From: Elusimicrobiaceae bacterium
Lineage (GTDB): Bacteria; Elusimicrobiota; Elusimicrobia; Elusimicrobiales; Elusimicrobiaceae
Reading direction: 5' to 3'
Assembly (NCBI GenBank): GCA_017475405.1
Contig: JAFVFN010000026.1
Span: 1-64,000, forward strand
DNA: 64,000 bases
Below are positions 54,801 to 63,149 of the stretch, in pieces. Numbering within the stretch: position 1 is the first letter of the stretch; each line of letters begins with the position of its first letter. Position numbers and translations under genes: made by a program. Under the pieces are notes generated by a model. It was not told the DNA's origin and made no database searches. It worked only from the letters and a program-made list of their open reading frames with translations.

Positions 54801-57800
54801 GCTGCCGGCGGTCCCGGTAGCTGGGATAAAATTTTCCGCGAAGGAGTACTTGACGAAATTTTATCGGGCCGCAATATGATTGAGCCGGTCAGCAGTGAAA
54901 TCCAACAAAAACAAATTGATAAACATGTAGAATTTGTCATCAAATCCAAAGACGGGAACCACCGCTTTGAACGCTTAACCTCGCCCACGCAGGCCATTAA
55001 ACTTGCCGCACGCGGCGGTGGTTTTGATTTGGAAAAAGAGTTTGGTTTGCCTGCTAAATGGGTCAAATCCATGGATCGTTCGTTCCAGTTAGCCATTGCA
55101 GCCGGTATGCTTGCTTTGAAAGATGCGGGTATCCCGTTGGTGCTTTACTATAAACCGACTTCCACGGGTGGTTATTTGCCGGACCGTTGGGGTTTGCCGG
55201 CTGATATGATTGATGAAACCGGTGTCATTTTTACTTCTGCGTTCCCGGTAGCCAACAGCATGATGGGTGATCTGACCAAACGCGTGGAAGGGTTATTAAA
55301 TAACAAGACGGCCAAAGAGGTGCGTGCGTTCTGCGATAAGTTTATTGCCCAAATTGCAGATCCGGCACTCAAAGCCGAAATGGAAACCTGGTATCAGCAA
55401 AACTTCAAAGAAAAAGAAATCGAACCCCAGGCTTTTACCTCGGAATTTATCTTAAAAACCATTATTATTGCGCATTCTCATTTCTGCCAATGGATCCGTG
55501 CGCGCGGACCGGCTACGGCCATGAGCGCGGCCTGTGCATCTACCGCACAAGCGATCTCCATTGCACAGGACTGGATTAAACTGGGCCGCTGTAAACGCGT
55601 AATCGTCATCAGTGCTGATGATATTACCAACGATAATGTCAGCGAATGGATTTTAACGGCGTTCTTAGCCAGCGGCGCCGCTACCACCGAAGCCGATGTA
55701 ACTAAAGCGGCGTTGCCGTTTGACCGCCGCCGTAACGGTATGATTGTTGGTATGGGCGCGGTATCGTTGATTGTTGAAGAAGAAACCGAAGTCGCCAAAC
55801 GCGGTATGAAACCGCTTGCCAAACTCTTGGAAACGGAAATCGCCAACAGTGGTTTCCACGTAACCCGCTTGGATGTGGGACACGTAGCCAAGGTAATGAA
55901 CCGTTTGGTCTGCGCTGCTGAAAAAGATTATGGTTTAAACCGCAGTGATATTGCCAAGCAGTTGGTGTTTATTTCCCATGAAACCTATACGCCTGCCCGC
56001 GGCGGTTCTGCCAGTGCCGAGGCGTATGCGTTGAAATCCACCTTTGGAGCAGACGTAAGCAGTGTTATTGTCAGTAACACTAAAGGGTTTACCGGACACT
56101 CTATGGGAGCCGGCTTGGAAGACGCTATTGCCGTACGCTGTTTGAACACCGGACTGGTGCCGCCGATCGCCAACTTTAAGGAAGCCGATCCGGAACTGGA
56201 AGGGATTACCTTAAGTAAAGGCGGACATTATAATTTTAAATATGCCCTGCGCTTAGCCGCCGGGTTTGGAAGTCAATTAGGTATGACACTCTTGGAAAAA
56301 GTCTGGCAAGAAGGGGAGCCTCGTATTGCCGATACGGCCAAACACGACGCATGGCTCAAGGAAATCTCCGGCCAAAGCGCTCCTGTGTTGGAAGTCGTAC
56401 AAAATACGCTGCGCATTAAAGACAACTACCAGCACGGCGTAAAACCGGCACTGGTCATGGAAGGTTCTCAAGCCTTTGTCGATAAGGTCAATGCCATCCC
56501 GACCGTGCAATCTGCCACGCAGACCGTGACCACGCCTGCGGCGCAGCCTGCACCGGCCCCGGTGGCTGCTGCTCCGACAAAAGTATTGGACGAAGCCACG
56601 GTAACCAAAGAAGTAGTACAGATGGTATCTGAAAAAACGGGTTATCCGGAAGACATGTTGGAACTGGATCTGGACATGGAAGCTGACTTGGGTATTGATA
56701 CGGTGAAACAAGCCGAATTGTTTGCCGGGATGCGCGAGCATTACGGGATTGCCCAACAAGACGGTATCCAGCTCAAAGATTATCCGACCATTCGCCATTG
56801 CATTAACTTTGTATTAGCCAATGCCGGTAAACCGACTGCTGCGAGTGCTCAATCGGCACCTGTAACTCCGACCGTTGCACCTGCTCCTGCAGTAACTCCT
56901 GCACCCCAACCGGTACAGGCCGCTTCGGTAAAAGCTGCAGCGTTAGATGAGGCCACGGTCACGAAAGAAGTGGTAACCATGGTCGCAGAAAAAACGGGTT
57001 ATCCGGAAGACATGTTGGAATTAGATTTGGACATGGAAGCCGACTTGGGTATTGATACGGTGAAACAAGCCGAATTGTTTGCCGGGATGCGTGAGCATTA
57101 CGGGATTGCCCAACAAGACGGTATCCAGCTCAAAGATTATCCGACCATTCGCCATTGCATTAACTTTGTATTAGCCAATGCCGGCGGGAATGCTGCGGCA
57201 AGCAGTGCACCTGCAATGCAAGCTGTACAGGCTGCTCCCGCGACGCCGGTCGCAGAAACTCCGGCTCCAACGGTAACTCCTGTAGCTCAACCGACGTCTG
57301 TAGTAACCCCAGTCATTGAATCGACTCAACCGGCAGCGGTAAAAGAAGAAACTGCGGTATTTGAACCCAGTCACGCTTTACCGGAACATAAACTAGTGCA
57401 TCAACCGGAACATATTGTAGCCGAACATATTGATGCGCCCAAAGCCGATGCATTGATTACCAATCCGACGGCTCCGATTGAAAAACGAGAATCGTTAGCG
57501 GAACGCCCGGAACGGGAAGGTTATCAGGGGGAACATTGCCATGAGAAAAAACTGCGCTATGTGACCACGATTGCCGATGCACCGCTTACGCAGCGCGATA
57601 ACCGCCGTTTGTCCAAGGATCGTACGGTACTCATTTTTGCTGACAACTCGCAACTTATTAAAGCCTATCAGGAAGAATGTAAAGAGTTGGGTGTTCCTTA
57701 TCACGTGTTTACCACGCTTAAAACGCGCAGCAAAAACACGACCATTATGAACTGGGAATCCTACGAAGAAACCGAAGCTGCTTTAAAAGCGTATGCACAG

Positions 57801-60143
57801 GAAGACCCCAACATCCAAGGTGTTGTCTACCTCTTGGGTGCTACGGTGAAAAAGTTTGATAAAAAGCTCAGTCCGCACAATGAACTGACCAAATATGTCA
57901 TGCCGTTGTTTATCGCGCTTCGCGTATTTGAAAAAGGCTTGGCTAACCGCACGGACAGTGATACGTTCTTTGCCGTGAATACGAAAATCGATGGTAACTT
58001 CGGTTACTATACCAAAGAAGAGTTTAACCCGATTGTGGGTGCGTTAACTGGTGGTACGACGTGTTTCCGCAAAGATGTCTATGAACGTACGGGTGCAATT
58101 TCCAAACTCATGGACTTTGAACCTACTGCCACGCCCGATGAAATGGCCCAAAAAACCATGGATGAAGTCCTTCACGGAGATATGCGCTTGATGATCGGTA
58201 CCCGCGACGGTGTACGTTCTACCATCTTGGGATTACCGACCCGGTTGGACCGCCGTGTCAAACACTTTGATTTAGCGGGAAAGACCATTATCTTTACCGG
58301 ATCCGGACGCGGTATCGGAGCCATGCTTTCTCAGAAGATTGCCGCCCAGTACCACAGCAAAATCATCGTCTTGGATATTATCGAAATCCAGGAGAAGACA
58401 CCGCTGTGGGCTTCCATGAACGAAGCCGAACTGGCTGCTTTGAAGAAACAAATCTGGGAAGACCTCAAAGCCGATCCGACCCAAAAGGCCACGCCGGTTC
58501 TGTTGGAACGTGCGTTTGGACGTGTGAAAGATTCCATTACGCTCTACAATAACTTACAGAAATTACGTGATTTGGGCAGCGAAGTAGAATACTATCATTG
58601 CGACGTAATGAATGCCGCCATGATGAAAGAAGTCTGCACCAAGATCAAAGCGAAAAACGGTCGTGTGGACGGACTGATCCACTTCGCCGGTTTGGAACGC
58701 TCCAAACTCATTTACGACAAAGACCCGGCCGAATACTACCGCATCTTTGATGTAAAAGCTACCAGTTTCGGTACGTTCCTGGCTAACAATATTGTACGTG
58801 ATGACGGCTTCTTCGCCTTTGCTTCTTCCATTGCCGGTAAATACGGTAACTTAGGACAAAGCGATTACGCCAGTGCCAACGATTATTTAGCCAAGTCTGC
58901 CCTGTCCTTGACTAACCAGGGTTATCGCGCAGTCAGCATTGCCATGAGTGCTTACAAGAATGTAGGTATGGGTGTGCGTGCTGGTGTGGAAACGTTCCTG
59001 CGTTCCAACGGAGTGGACTTCGTGGATCCCGAAGACGGTATGCAGATCTTCTTGGATGAAATCGTATACGGACAAGTACCGGAAATCGTACTGACAGGTT
59101 CCCTGGGTCGTTTGGACTGGGACCATCAGTTGAAATTTGACTGGGACGAAATCGGCTCTGCCGCCGATTTCGCTTCCACGGATAACGGTAACGATACCCC
59201 CAAAGGCGGTGCAGCAGCACCCGCCACAACAGTGAAACCGGCTACCGTCAAACCGGCCGCACGGGCCGAAGTCAAAGGGCCGGATGCTTCCAAAGCCACG
59301 CATTTTTTGGGGGAAGTAAAGTCCCTGGAAAAGGGGGCCGAAATCCACGTAGAAAAAGAGTTTAATTTGAACTCTGATCCGTATTTGGCTGATCACGCCA
59401 TTGAAGGTACTCCGTATGTGCCGGGTGTGATGGGGATTGAAACGTTTTTTGAAACCTCTACGGCATTAACGGGTCGTGTGACCAAGGCACTTCAGGATGT
59501 ACATTTTTACTTGCCTATTAAGCTGCTTCGCAACCGCCCGCAGGCTGTGCGCGTAATTGGTAAGGCGGTCGGTAATGACGTGGATATGGAAATCGAGTCT
59601 GATTTTATTAACAGTAAAGGCGTCAAAATGGGAAATACCCGTCGTCACTTTACGGCTAAGACCCTGGAAGAATTTACTTCTACCTGGGAACAGGTCAAAG
59701 CTGATGCCATGACGGGACTGGAAAGCCCGCTGCAGGTAACTCCGGCAGAGATTTACCAGAAATATTTCCACGGTCCGTCTTTCCAGGTATTGGGTGGTAT
59801 CGTGCGTGTAAATGAAAAAGAATCCTTAGCCATTTACAACACAACTCCGCGTCCGCAATGGTCTGACGCACCGCGCACGTTACTCGCAAACCCGATGCTT
59901 ATTGAAGCAGCTTTTCAATGCTGCGGGTTCCAGGATATGTCTGTAGCCCATAAGATGACCTTACCGGACGGTATTGCCGAAGTAGCGGTACTTAATAACC
60001 AATTGCCTCCGGCCCGGTTATACCTCTATGGGGTAAACAAGGGTGCAACCGTTGACGGAAAAACCTTGCATGATGCTTATGTGTTTGACGCGCAGGGCAA
60101 CGTGTGGGTGGAAATCCACGGTTATCAAGCCATCGGACAATAA
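51804..60143 (+). CDS. multidomain PUFA-synthase/PKS-like lipid synthase (KS-AT-KS-ACP-ACP-KR-DH)
   Basis: A 2779-residue iterative type I synthase. KS1 at about 5-450 with triad Cys216 (DAACATS), His350 (HGTGT) and His389 (GHAK). AT at about 600-930 with GQGSQ and Ser708 in GHSLGEY. KS2 at about 990-1510 with Cys1244, His1392 (in HETYTP instead of HGTGT) and His1432. Two near-identical ACPs have GIDTVKQAE, with Thr1633 and Thr1752 at the pantetheine position. KR follows with GSGRGIG (about 2170) and Tyr2355, then a hotdog DH with His2531 (DHAIEGTPYVPG) and Glu2701. No ER or thioesterase. The product is probably a hydroxy or unsaturated fatty acyl chain. The PPTase gene overlaps the stop codon. 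Confidence 0.9.
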   Translation: MTNKNLEPIAVVGIGAIMPGALNKDEFWNNIQTGKYCITEIPASYWDYKLFYSPDHKAEDKLYSKIGGFIPQEFKFNSLKYRIPPQIAKQMDTVQHLAIETTRMALEDSGYDKKAFDHNRTAVIIGNSMGGMKNEMSNTRLNRPFIYEILKNTTAYKSLAPQDAQKMMDEMDAGVREKFTPINEDSMPGELANVIPGRVANVFDLHGTNFAVDAACATSLAAIDQAVNGLRMGNFDMAIAGGVDQMMSPSAYIKFCKIGALSETGSYPFDARANGFVMAEGAGMVILKRLSDAVKDGDRVYAVIRAVGASSDGKGKGITAPNPKGQKLAVEKAFEQVEYTPADVGLIEAHGTGTRVGDAVELSALTETFGPYAKPGSVGLGSVKSQIGHAKAAAGIAALIKTTLALYNKVLPPSVNFETPNPNVDWTTCPFRVITKAEAWPDGKIRRANVSAFGFGGTNFHVAMEEMNDTLLQQKTTTTAQAAVPVTVSAAAQTPAYTLHVPGEKIQSDVLTFSAATKEELYQVLDRAALAAVLDPTYLPSISYHNHIAKPGAFAVTINVESPEKLKEKIEFFKKIAAKQDVWTTESLHLRMKSIYPFTPSEIKPKVCFMFPGQGSQYVDMMKDLASKYKVVQDTFDEADRLLLGIIGQTLTETLWSKPGETKEQIAVREAAIKKTEMTQPAVLTADIAMMRLLSSFGIKPDVVMGHSLGEYAAAVAAGIFDFENGLKAVCTRGKVMSEIRVEDNGKMASIAAPVEKVEPELSRISGYVAVANKNCPTQTVIAGASKSIDDAIAMFTAMGIQAVQIPVSHAFHSAIVRPAMPQYRAFLDTLKFNAPIMPITTNVTAEFYPSDPEKIKDLMVTQISHSVEWIKQLQTTYDSGVRLFVECGPKRVLSALATSTLADKKDIKVVASNHPKKGGIVEFNDLFANFISSGIHVDWKGTDMYGDNSTFNPAFVNWVTSNAPQAVQAAGKTSAACACNETEDEESMKQKSIVISGIAAGGPGSWDKIFREGVLDEILSGRNMIEPVSSEIQQKQIDKHVEFVIKSKDGNHRFERLTSPTQAIKLAARGGGFDLEKEFGLPAKWVKSMDRSFQLAIAAGMLALKDAGIPLVLYYKPTSTGGYLPDRWGLPADMIDETGVIFTSAFPVANSMMGDLTKRVEGLLNNKTAKEVRAFCDKFIAQIADPALKAEMETWYQQNFKEKEIEPQAFTSEFILKTIIIAHSHFCQWIRARGPATAMSAACASTAQAISIAQDWIKLGRCKRVIVISADDITNDNVSEWILTAFLASGAATTEADVTKAALPFDRRRNGMIVGMGAVSLIVEEETEVAKRGMKPLAKLLETEIANSGFHVTRLDVGHVAKVMNRLVCAAEKDYGLNRSDIAKQLVFISHETYTPARGGSASAEAYALKSTFGADVSSVIVSNTKGFTGHSMGAGLEDAIAVRCLNTGLVPPIANFKEADPELEGITLSKGGHYNFKYALRLAAGFGSQLGMTLLEKVWQEGEPRIADTAKHDAWLKEISGQSAPVLEVVQNTLRIKDNYQHGVKPALVMEGSQAFVDKVNAIPTVQSATQTVTTPAAQPAPAPVAAAPTKVLDEATVTKEVVQMVSEKTGYPEDMLELDLDMEADLGIDTVKQAELFAGMREHYGIAQQDGIQLKDYPTIRHCINFVLANAGKPTAASAQSAPVTPTVAPAPAVTPAPQPVQAASVKAAALDEATVTKEVVTMVAEKTGYPEDMLELDLDMEADLGIDTVKQAELFAGMREHYGIAQQDGIQLKDYPTIRHCINFVLANAGGNAAASSAPAMQAVQAAPATPVAETPAPTVTPVAQPTSVVTPVIESTQPAAVKEETAVFEPSHALPEHKLVHQPEHIVAEHIDAPKADALITNPTAPIEKRESLAERPEREGYQGEHCHEKKLRYVTTIADAPLTQRDNRRLSKDRTVLIFADNSQLIKAYQEECKELGVPYHVFTTLKTRSKNTTIMNWESYEETEAALKAYAQEDPNIQGVVYLLGATVKKFDKKLSPHNELTKYVMPLFIALRVFEKGLANRTDSDTFFAVNTKIDGNFGYYTKEEFNPIVGALTGGTTCFRKDVYERTGAISKLMDFEPTATPDEMAQKTMDEVLHGDMRLMIGTRDGVRSTILGLPTRLDRRVKHFDLAGKTIIFTGSGRGIGAMLSQKIAAQYHSKIIVLDIIEIQEKTPLWASMNEAELAALKKQIWEDLKADPTQKATPVLLERAFGRVKDSITLYNNLQKLRDLGSEVEYYHCDVMNAAMMKEVCTKIKAKNGRVDGLIHFAGLERSKLIYDKDPAEYYRIFDVKATSFGTFLANNIVRDDGFFAFASSIAGKYGNLGQSDYASANDYLAKSALSLTNQGYRAVSIAMSAYKNVGMGVRAGVETFLRSNGVDFVDPEDGMQIFLDEIVYGQVPEIVLTGSLGRLDWDHQLKFDWDEIGSAADFASTDNGNDTPKGGAAAPATTVKPATVKPAARAEVKGPDASKATHFLGEVKSLEKGAEIHVEKEFNLNSDPYLADHAIEGTPYVPGVMGIETFFETSTALTGRVTKALQDVHFYLPIKLLRNRPQAVRVIGKAVGNDVDMEIESDFINSKGVKMGNTRRHFTAKTLEEFTSTWEQVKADAMTGLESPLQVTPAEIYQKYFHGPSFQVLGGIVRVNEKESLAIYNTTPRPQWSDAPRTLLANPMLIEAAFQCCGFQDMSVAHKMTLPDGIAEVAVLNNQLPPARLYLYGVNKGATVDGKTLHDAYVFDAQGNVWVEIHGYQAIGQ
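56632..57183 (+). repeat. tandem duplication of the ACP domain inside the synthase gene
   Basis: Segments 56632-56826 and 56989-57183 are offset by exactly 357 nt (119 codons). They encode the same 65 residues and differ by about five silent bases. This indicates a recent duplication or ongoing gene conversion. Ala/Pro/Val-rich linkers before and after differ more. Confidence 0.88.
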
Positions 60144-60766
60144 TGGCTTATCAGTTAGAAGTAGTTGATTTACACAGTCTGCCCCCGGCCGGCACGGTAC
60201 TGGGCGAACGGGAAACAGCGTTTTATCATACGCTAAAACTTCCCAAGCGCCAAACCGAATGGTTTGGGGGCAGACTGGCATTAAAGAGACTGCTTACTAA
60301 ACATCGAGGCTGTCAACTTCAAGAAATCGAAATTTTAGCTCCCGGAGGTCAGGGAAAACCGGTCGTGACTGTGGGGGAAAACCCGATCAATATCCCGTTT
60401 AGTATTACGCACAGTCAGGGGTTTGCCGTGGCAGCCATTGCGCCAAACAGCAAGTATGTAGGCATTGACTTAGAGAAAATTGAACACCGTATCAGCGCCT
60501 GGAAAGAAGATTTTTTCCGTCCCGATGAATTAACAGATGATACGGACTCGTTTTTAACCATGTTGTGGACGCAAAAAGAGGCACTGGTTAAGATGTTGGG
60601 TACCGGACTGACTGTGAATAGCCGAGAGGTGCGTATTGTTGACGGTGTGCCGCAGTTTTCGGGTCGGGCCTTGGAAATGTATAACTCCTTAGGGAGTCCG
60701 CAAATTACCCTGGAAACGAAGCCTTTGTTAAAAGATTTTCAATTTAGTATAGCTCTAGGGAAATAA
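60143..60766 (+). CDS. 4'-phosphopantetheinyl transferase (Sfp type)
   Basis: Transfers phosphopantetheine from CoA to ACP domains, most likely those of the synthase just upstream. Motifs: VGIDLEKIEHR (metal Asp and Glu) and LWTQKEALVKMLGTGL (W-x-x-K-E-A). 207 residues, start 60143 overlapping the synthase stop as TAATG, preferred over 60104. The pair forms a translationally coupled lipid synthesis unit. Confidence 0.93.
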   Translation: MAYQLEVVDLHSLPPAGTVLGERETAFYHTLKLPKRQTEWFGGRLALKRLLTKHRGCQLQEIEILAPGGQGKPVVTVGENPINIPFSITHSQGFAVAAIAPNSKYVGIDLEKIEHRISAWKEDFFRPDELTDDTDSFLTMLWTQKEALVKMLGTGLTVNSREVRIVDGVPQFSGRALEMYNSLGSPQITLETKPLLKDFQFSIALGK

Positions 60767-60788
60767 CATATATTTTGAGGTTCAACGT

Positions 60789-60871
60789 CGCGCAAGCAAA
60801 ATAACGCTTGACGCGTTTTTTTTTTTTGATATTCTCTCTTTATAAGTAAAAAAATATATAAGGAGAGAATG
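60789..60871 (+). promoter_or_regulatory. pilin upstream unit type B, copy 2
   Basis: Terminator stem within 60789-60815 (with a small internal bulge) followed by 12 T. TTGACG (60808-60813), 16 nt, TATTCT (60830-60835). The inverted repeat ATTCTCTC / GAGAGAAT brackets a TATA-rich loop and covers the GGAGAG ribosome site, as in the copies at 23144 and 63150. It probably terminates the PPTase transcript and starts the pilin transcript. Confidence 0.75.
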
Positions 60872-61378
60872 ATGTTGCAACATAAACAAGCATTTACGCT
60901 TATAGAGCTTTTGGTAGTAGTGTTAATTATAGGAATACTGGCCGCGGTGGCTTTGCCTCAGTATCGTAAGGCCGTTAATAAATCTCGTGCTGTACAAGCT
61001 GTAACAATGCTTAGAGCAATTGTAAATGCTCAGGAAGTATACTATTTGGCTAATGGAGACTATACGAATGATTTAAGTGAATTAGAAGTTCTTCCACCAG
61101 AGAATTTACAACGAACTTCAGATGAGAATGCACCGGAAGATCAACCTAATCAATATGTATTTAAATGTAACTTGAAACAGAGTTGTATGGCCATAGCAAC
61201 CAATTTAGATTTACCTGTTTTTGAGTTTCGACTTCAACATCAGGGAAATGTGGATTTTAGAGGGAGGTATTGGTGCAGGGCAGTAAGCCCCAGAACAGAG
61301 CAGGCTCTATCTATTTGCAAAAGTATGGGACAAGTCGAAAGTATAGTAGGTAATGGGGAATATTATTTAATTAACTGA
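60872..61378 (+). CDS. type IV pilin (PilE-like)
   Basis: 168-residue pilin, leader MLQHKQA then FTLIELL, cleavage predicted after Ala7. The second of two adjacent ATGs (60872) aligns with the start of the sibling genes at 23230 and 63230. Four Cys (FKCNLKQSC, YWCRAV, ICKSMG). The first 60 nt are almost identical to the 23230 gene, after which the sequences diverge. Confidence 0.9.
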   Translation: MLQHKQAFTLIELLVVVLIIGILAAVALPQYRKAVNKSRAVQAVTMLRAIVNAQEVYYLANGDYTNDLSELEVLPPENLQRTSDENAPEDQPNQYVFKCNLKQSCMAIATNLDLPVFEFRLQHQGNVDFRGRYWCRAVSPRTEQALSICKSMGQVESIVGNGEYYLIN

Positions 61379-61409
61379 TTGTTATCAGAAGAGAAAGCAA
61401 TATTCCGCA

Positions 61410-61456
61410 AAGTCCCTCCATATTTAGTAAAATATAATTATACATTGGAGGGACTT
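61410..61456 (+). promoter_or_regulatory. inverted repeat with promoter inside, before the carboxyltransferase gene
   Basis: Perfect 11-bp arms (61410-61420 and 61446-61456) flank 25 nt that contain TATAAT (61433-61438). The 3' arm is the GGAGGG ribosome site and directly abuts the ATG at 61457. RNA started from this promoter would lack the 5' arm and have a free ribosome site, while read-through RNA from the pilin gene would fold and mask it. Confidence 0.7.
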
Positions 61457-63061
61457 ATGATTGAACTGTTTGAAGATCCCCGGTTAGATAAACCGTCTAA
61501 CGAGCCTGCTCCGGCGAGTCTCGTAAAATTCCGCCAAATTTCTCAGGACGCGCAAAAAGGCGCCGGCGAAGAGCGCATTAAAGCCCAACACGATAAGGGC
61601 AAGATGACCGCGCGTGAACGTATTTCTTATTTATTAGACAAAGACAGCTTTATTGAACTTAAGAGCTTGATGGAAAGCTCCTGCAGTGACTTTGGTATCA
61701 AAGATAAACATATTAAAGGTGACGGCGTTATTACGGGTTTTGGCCGTATTAACGGACGGGAAGTAGCCTTATATGCCCAAGATTTTACTCAGTTGGGCGG
61801 CTCATTGGGATTAGCTCATGCCCAAAAAATCGCGGCCCTTATGGACCGTGCACTCGATGCCAAAATCCCCGTAATCGGGCTGTTGGATTCTGGCGGGGCA
61901 CGTATCCAGGAAGGGGTAGACAGTTTAAATGGATTTGGTGAGATTTTCTACCGCAACGTTAAAGCGTCCGGTATCATTCCTCAGATTTCCATTATCTTAG
62001 GTCCTTGTGCGGGCGGTGCAGCGTATTCCCCGGCGTTAACAGATTTTATCTTTATGGTAGAAGGTATCAGCCACATGTTTATTACCGGCCCGGGTGCCGT
62101 AAAAGCTGCTACTGGTGAAGAAGTTGATTTTGATACCTTGGGTGGCAGCCAGCCGCACAGTGAAAAAAGCGGGGTATGTCAGTTTGTGGCCAAATCGGAA
62201 CAGGATTGTTTCCGTCAAGTACGTGAGCTCTTGTCATTCTTACCGCAAAACTGCGAAGAAAACCCGCCTTTGCAAACTACCAGTGATTTAGTCAGCCGTC
62301 AGGTTCCTGTCTTGGAACGCGTGTGTGAAATGGATCCCAAGAAAGCGTTTCGTATCCATCATGTCATTTGGCGTTTGGCCGATGATTTTGGCTTTTTTGA
62401 AATCCACCAGAACTTTGCCAAAAACGTGGTAACGGGCTTCATTCGTTTGGGCGGTCAGGTGGTGGGCGTAGTTGCTAATAACCCGGCCGTTATGGGCGGT
62501 GCACTGGATTGTGATGCCAGTGATAAGGCTGCGCGATTTATCCGCTTTTTAAATGCATTTAATATTCCACTGTTAACCTTGGTAGATACAGGGGGATATT
62601 TACCCGGTGTAGCCCAGGAACATGGCGGTATTATCCGCCACGGAGCCAAACTGTTATATGCGTATTCAGAGGCATCCATCCCCAAAGTAACGTTGGTGCT
62701 TCGCAAAGCGTACGGCGGTGCGTATATTGCCATGGGGTCTAAGTATTTGCGCGGAGACTTTAACTTTGCGTTCCCGTCTGCGGAGATTGCCGTGATGGGA
62801 CCGCGCGGTGCTGTGGAAATTTTGTACTCGCGTGACTTGAAAAAAGAAACTGATGAGTCCAAAAAAGAAGCACTCAAGCAAAAAATGACTCAGGAGTATT
62901 CTGACAAATTCGCCTCACCGTACCAAGCAGCAACGAATGGATCTATTGACGAGGTCATTGAACCGGCTGCTGCACGCCAGAAAATTATCCGTGCCTTCGA
63001 AGTGCTCAAAAAGAAACGCGATCCACGCCGCAATCCGCACAAAGGGAATATCCCGTTGTAG
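61457..63061 (+). CDS. acyl-CoA carboxylase carboxyltransferase (PccB/MmdA type)
   Basis: Carboxyltransferase that moves CO2 between biotin and acetyl- or propionyl-CoA. Crotonase-type halves carry GGARIQEGVDSLNGFGEIF, GPCAGGAAYSPALTDF, and in the second half DTGGYLPGVAQEHGGIIRHGAK and KAYGGAYIAMGSKYLRGD. 534 residues from ATG 61457, chosen over 61379 for its GGAGGG site. With AccC and the odd AccB it could form an acyl-CoA carboxylase making malonyl- or methylmalonyl-CoA for the synthase. Methylmalonyl-CoA decarboxylase alpha is the alternative, given OadB/OadG. Confidence 0.88.
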   Translation: MIELFEDPRLDKPSNEPAPASLVKFRQISQDAQKGAGEERIKAQHDKGKMTARERISYLLDKDSFIELKSLMESSCSDFGIKDKHIKGDGVITGFGRINGREVALYAQDFTQLGGSLGLAHAQKIAALMDRALDAKIPVIGLLDSGGARIQEGVDSLNGFGEIFYRNVKASGIIPQISIILGPCAGGAAYSPALTDFIFMVEGISHMFITGPGAVKAATGEEVDFDTLGGSQPHSEKSGVCQFVAKSEQDCFRQVRELLSFLPQNCEENPPLQTTSDLVSRQVPVLERVCEMDPKKAFRIHHVIWRLADDFGFFEIHQNFAKNVVTGFIRLGGQVVGVVANNPAVMGGALDCDASDKAARFIRFLNAFNIPLLTLVDTGGYLPGVAQEHGGIIRHGAKLLYAYSEASIPKVTLVLRKAYGGAYIAMGSKYLRGDFNFAFPSAEIAVMGPRGAVEILYSRDLKKETDESKKEALKQKMTQEYSDKFASPYQAATNGSIDEVIEPAAARQKIIRAFEVLKKKRDPRRNPHKGNIPL

Positions 63062-63087
63062 TTTGTGGTCCTTTGCAATATGATTAT

Positions 63088-63114
63088 AACCCGCCTTAGA
63101 ATAGGCGGGTTTTT
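63088..63114 (+). terminator. terminator of the carboxyltransferase gene
   Basis: Perfect 9-bp stem (63088-63096 with 63103-63111) and five consecutive T overlapping the 3' arm. Confidence 0.85.
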
Positions 63115-63149
63115 CGCGGTATTCGGACACATGGTAAGGTCAGCTCAGT

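Noticed and set aside
54434-55096. Long antisense open frames inside the synthase gene
   Set aside because: Several frames of 100-220 codons occur on the minus strand of the synthase, mfd, oadA and nrdD genes. They have no recognised motifs or ribosome sites, and they mirror the codon bias of the sense gene.
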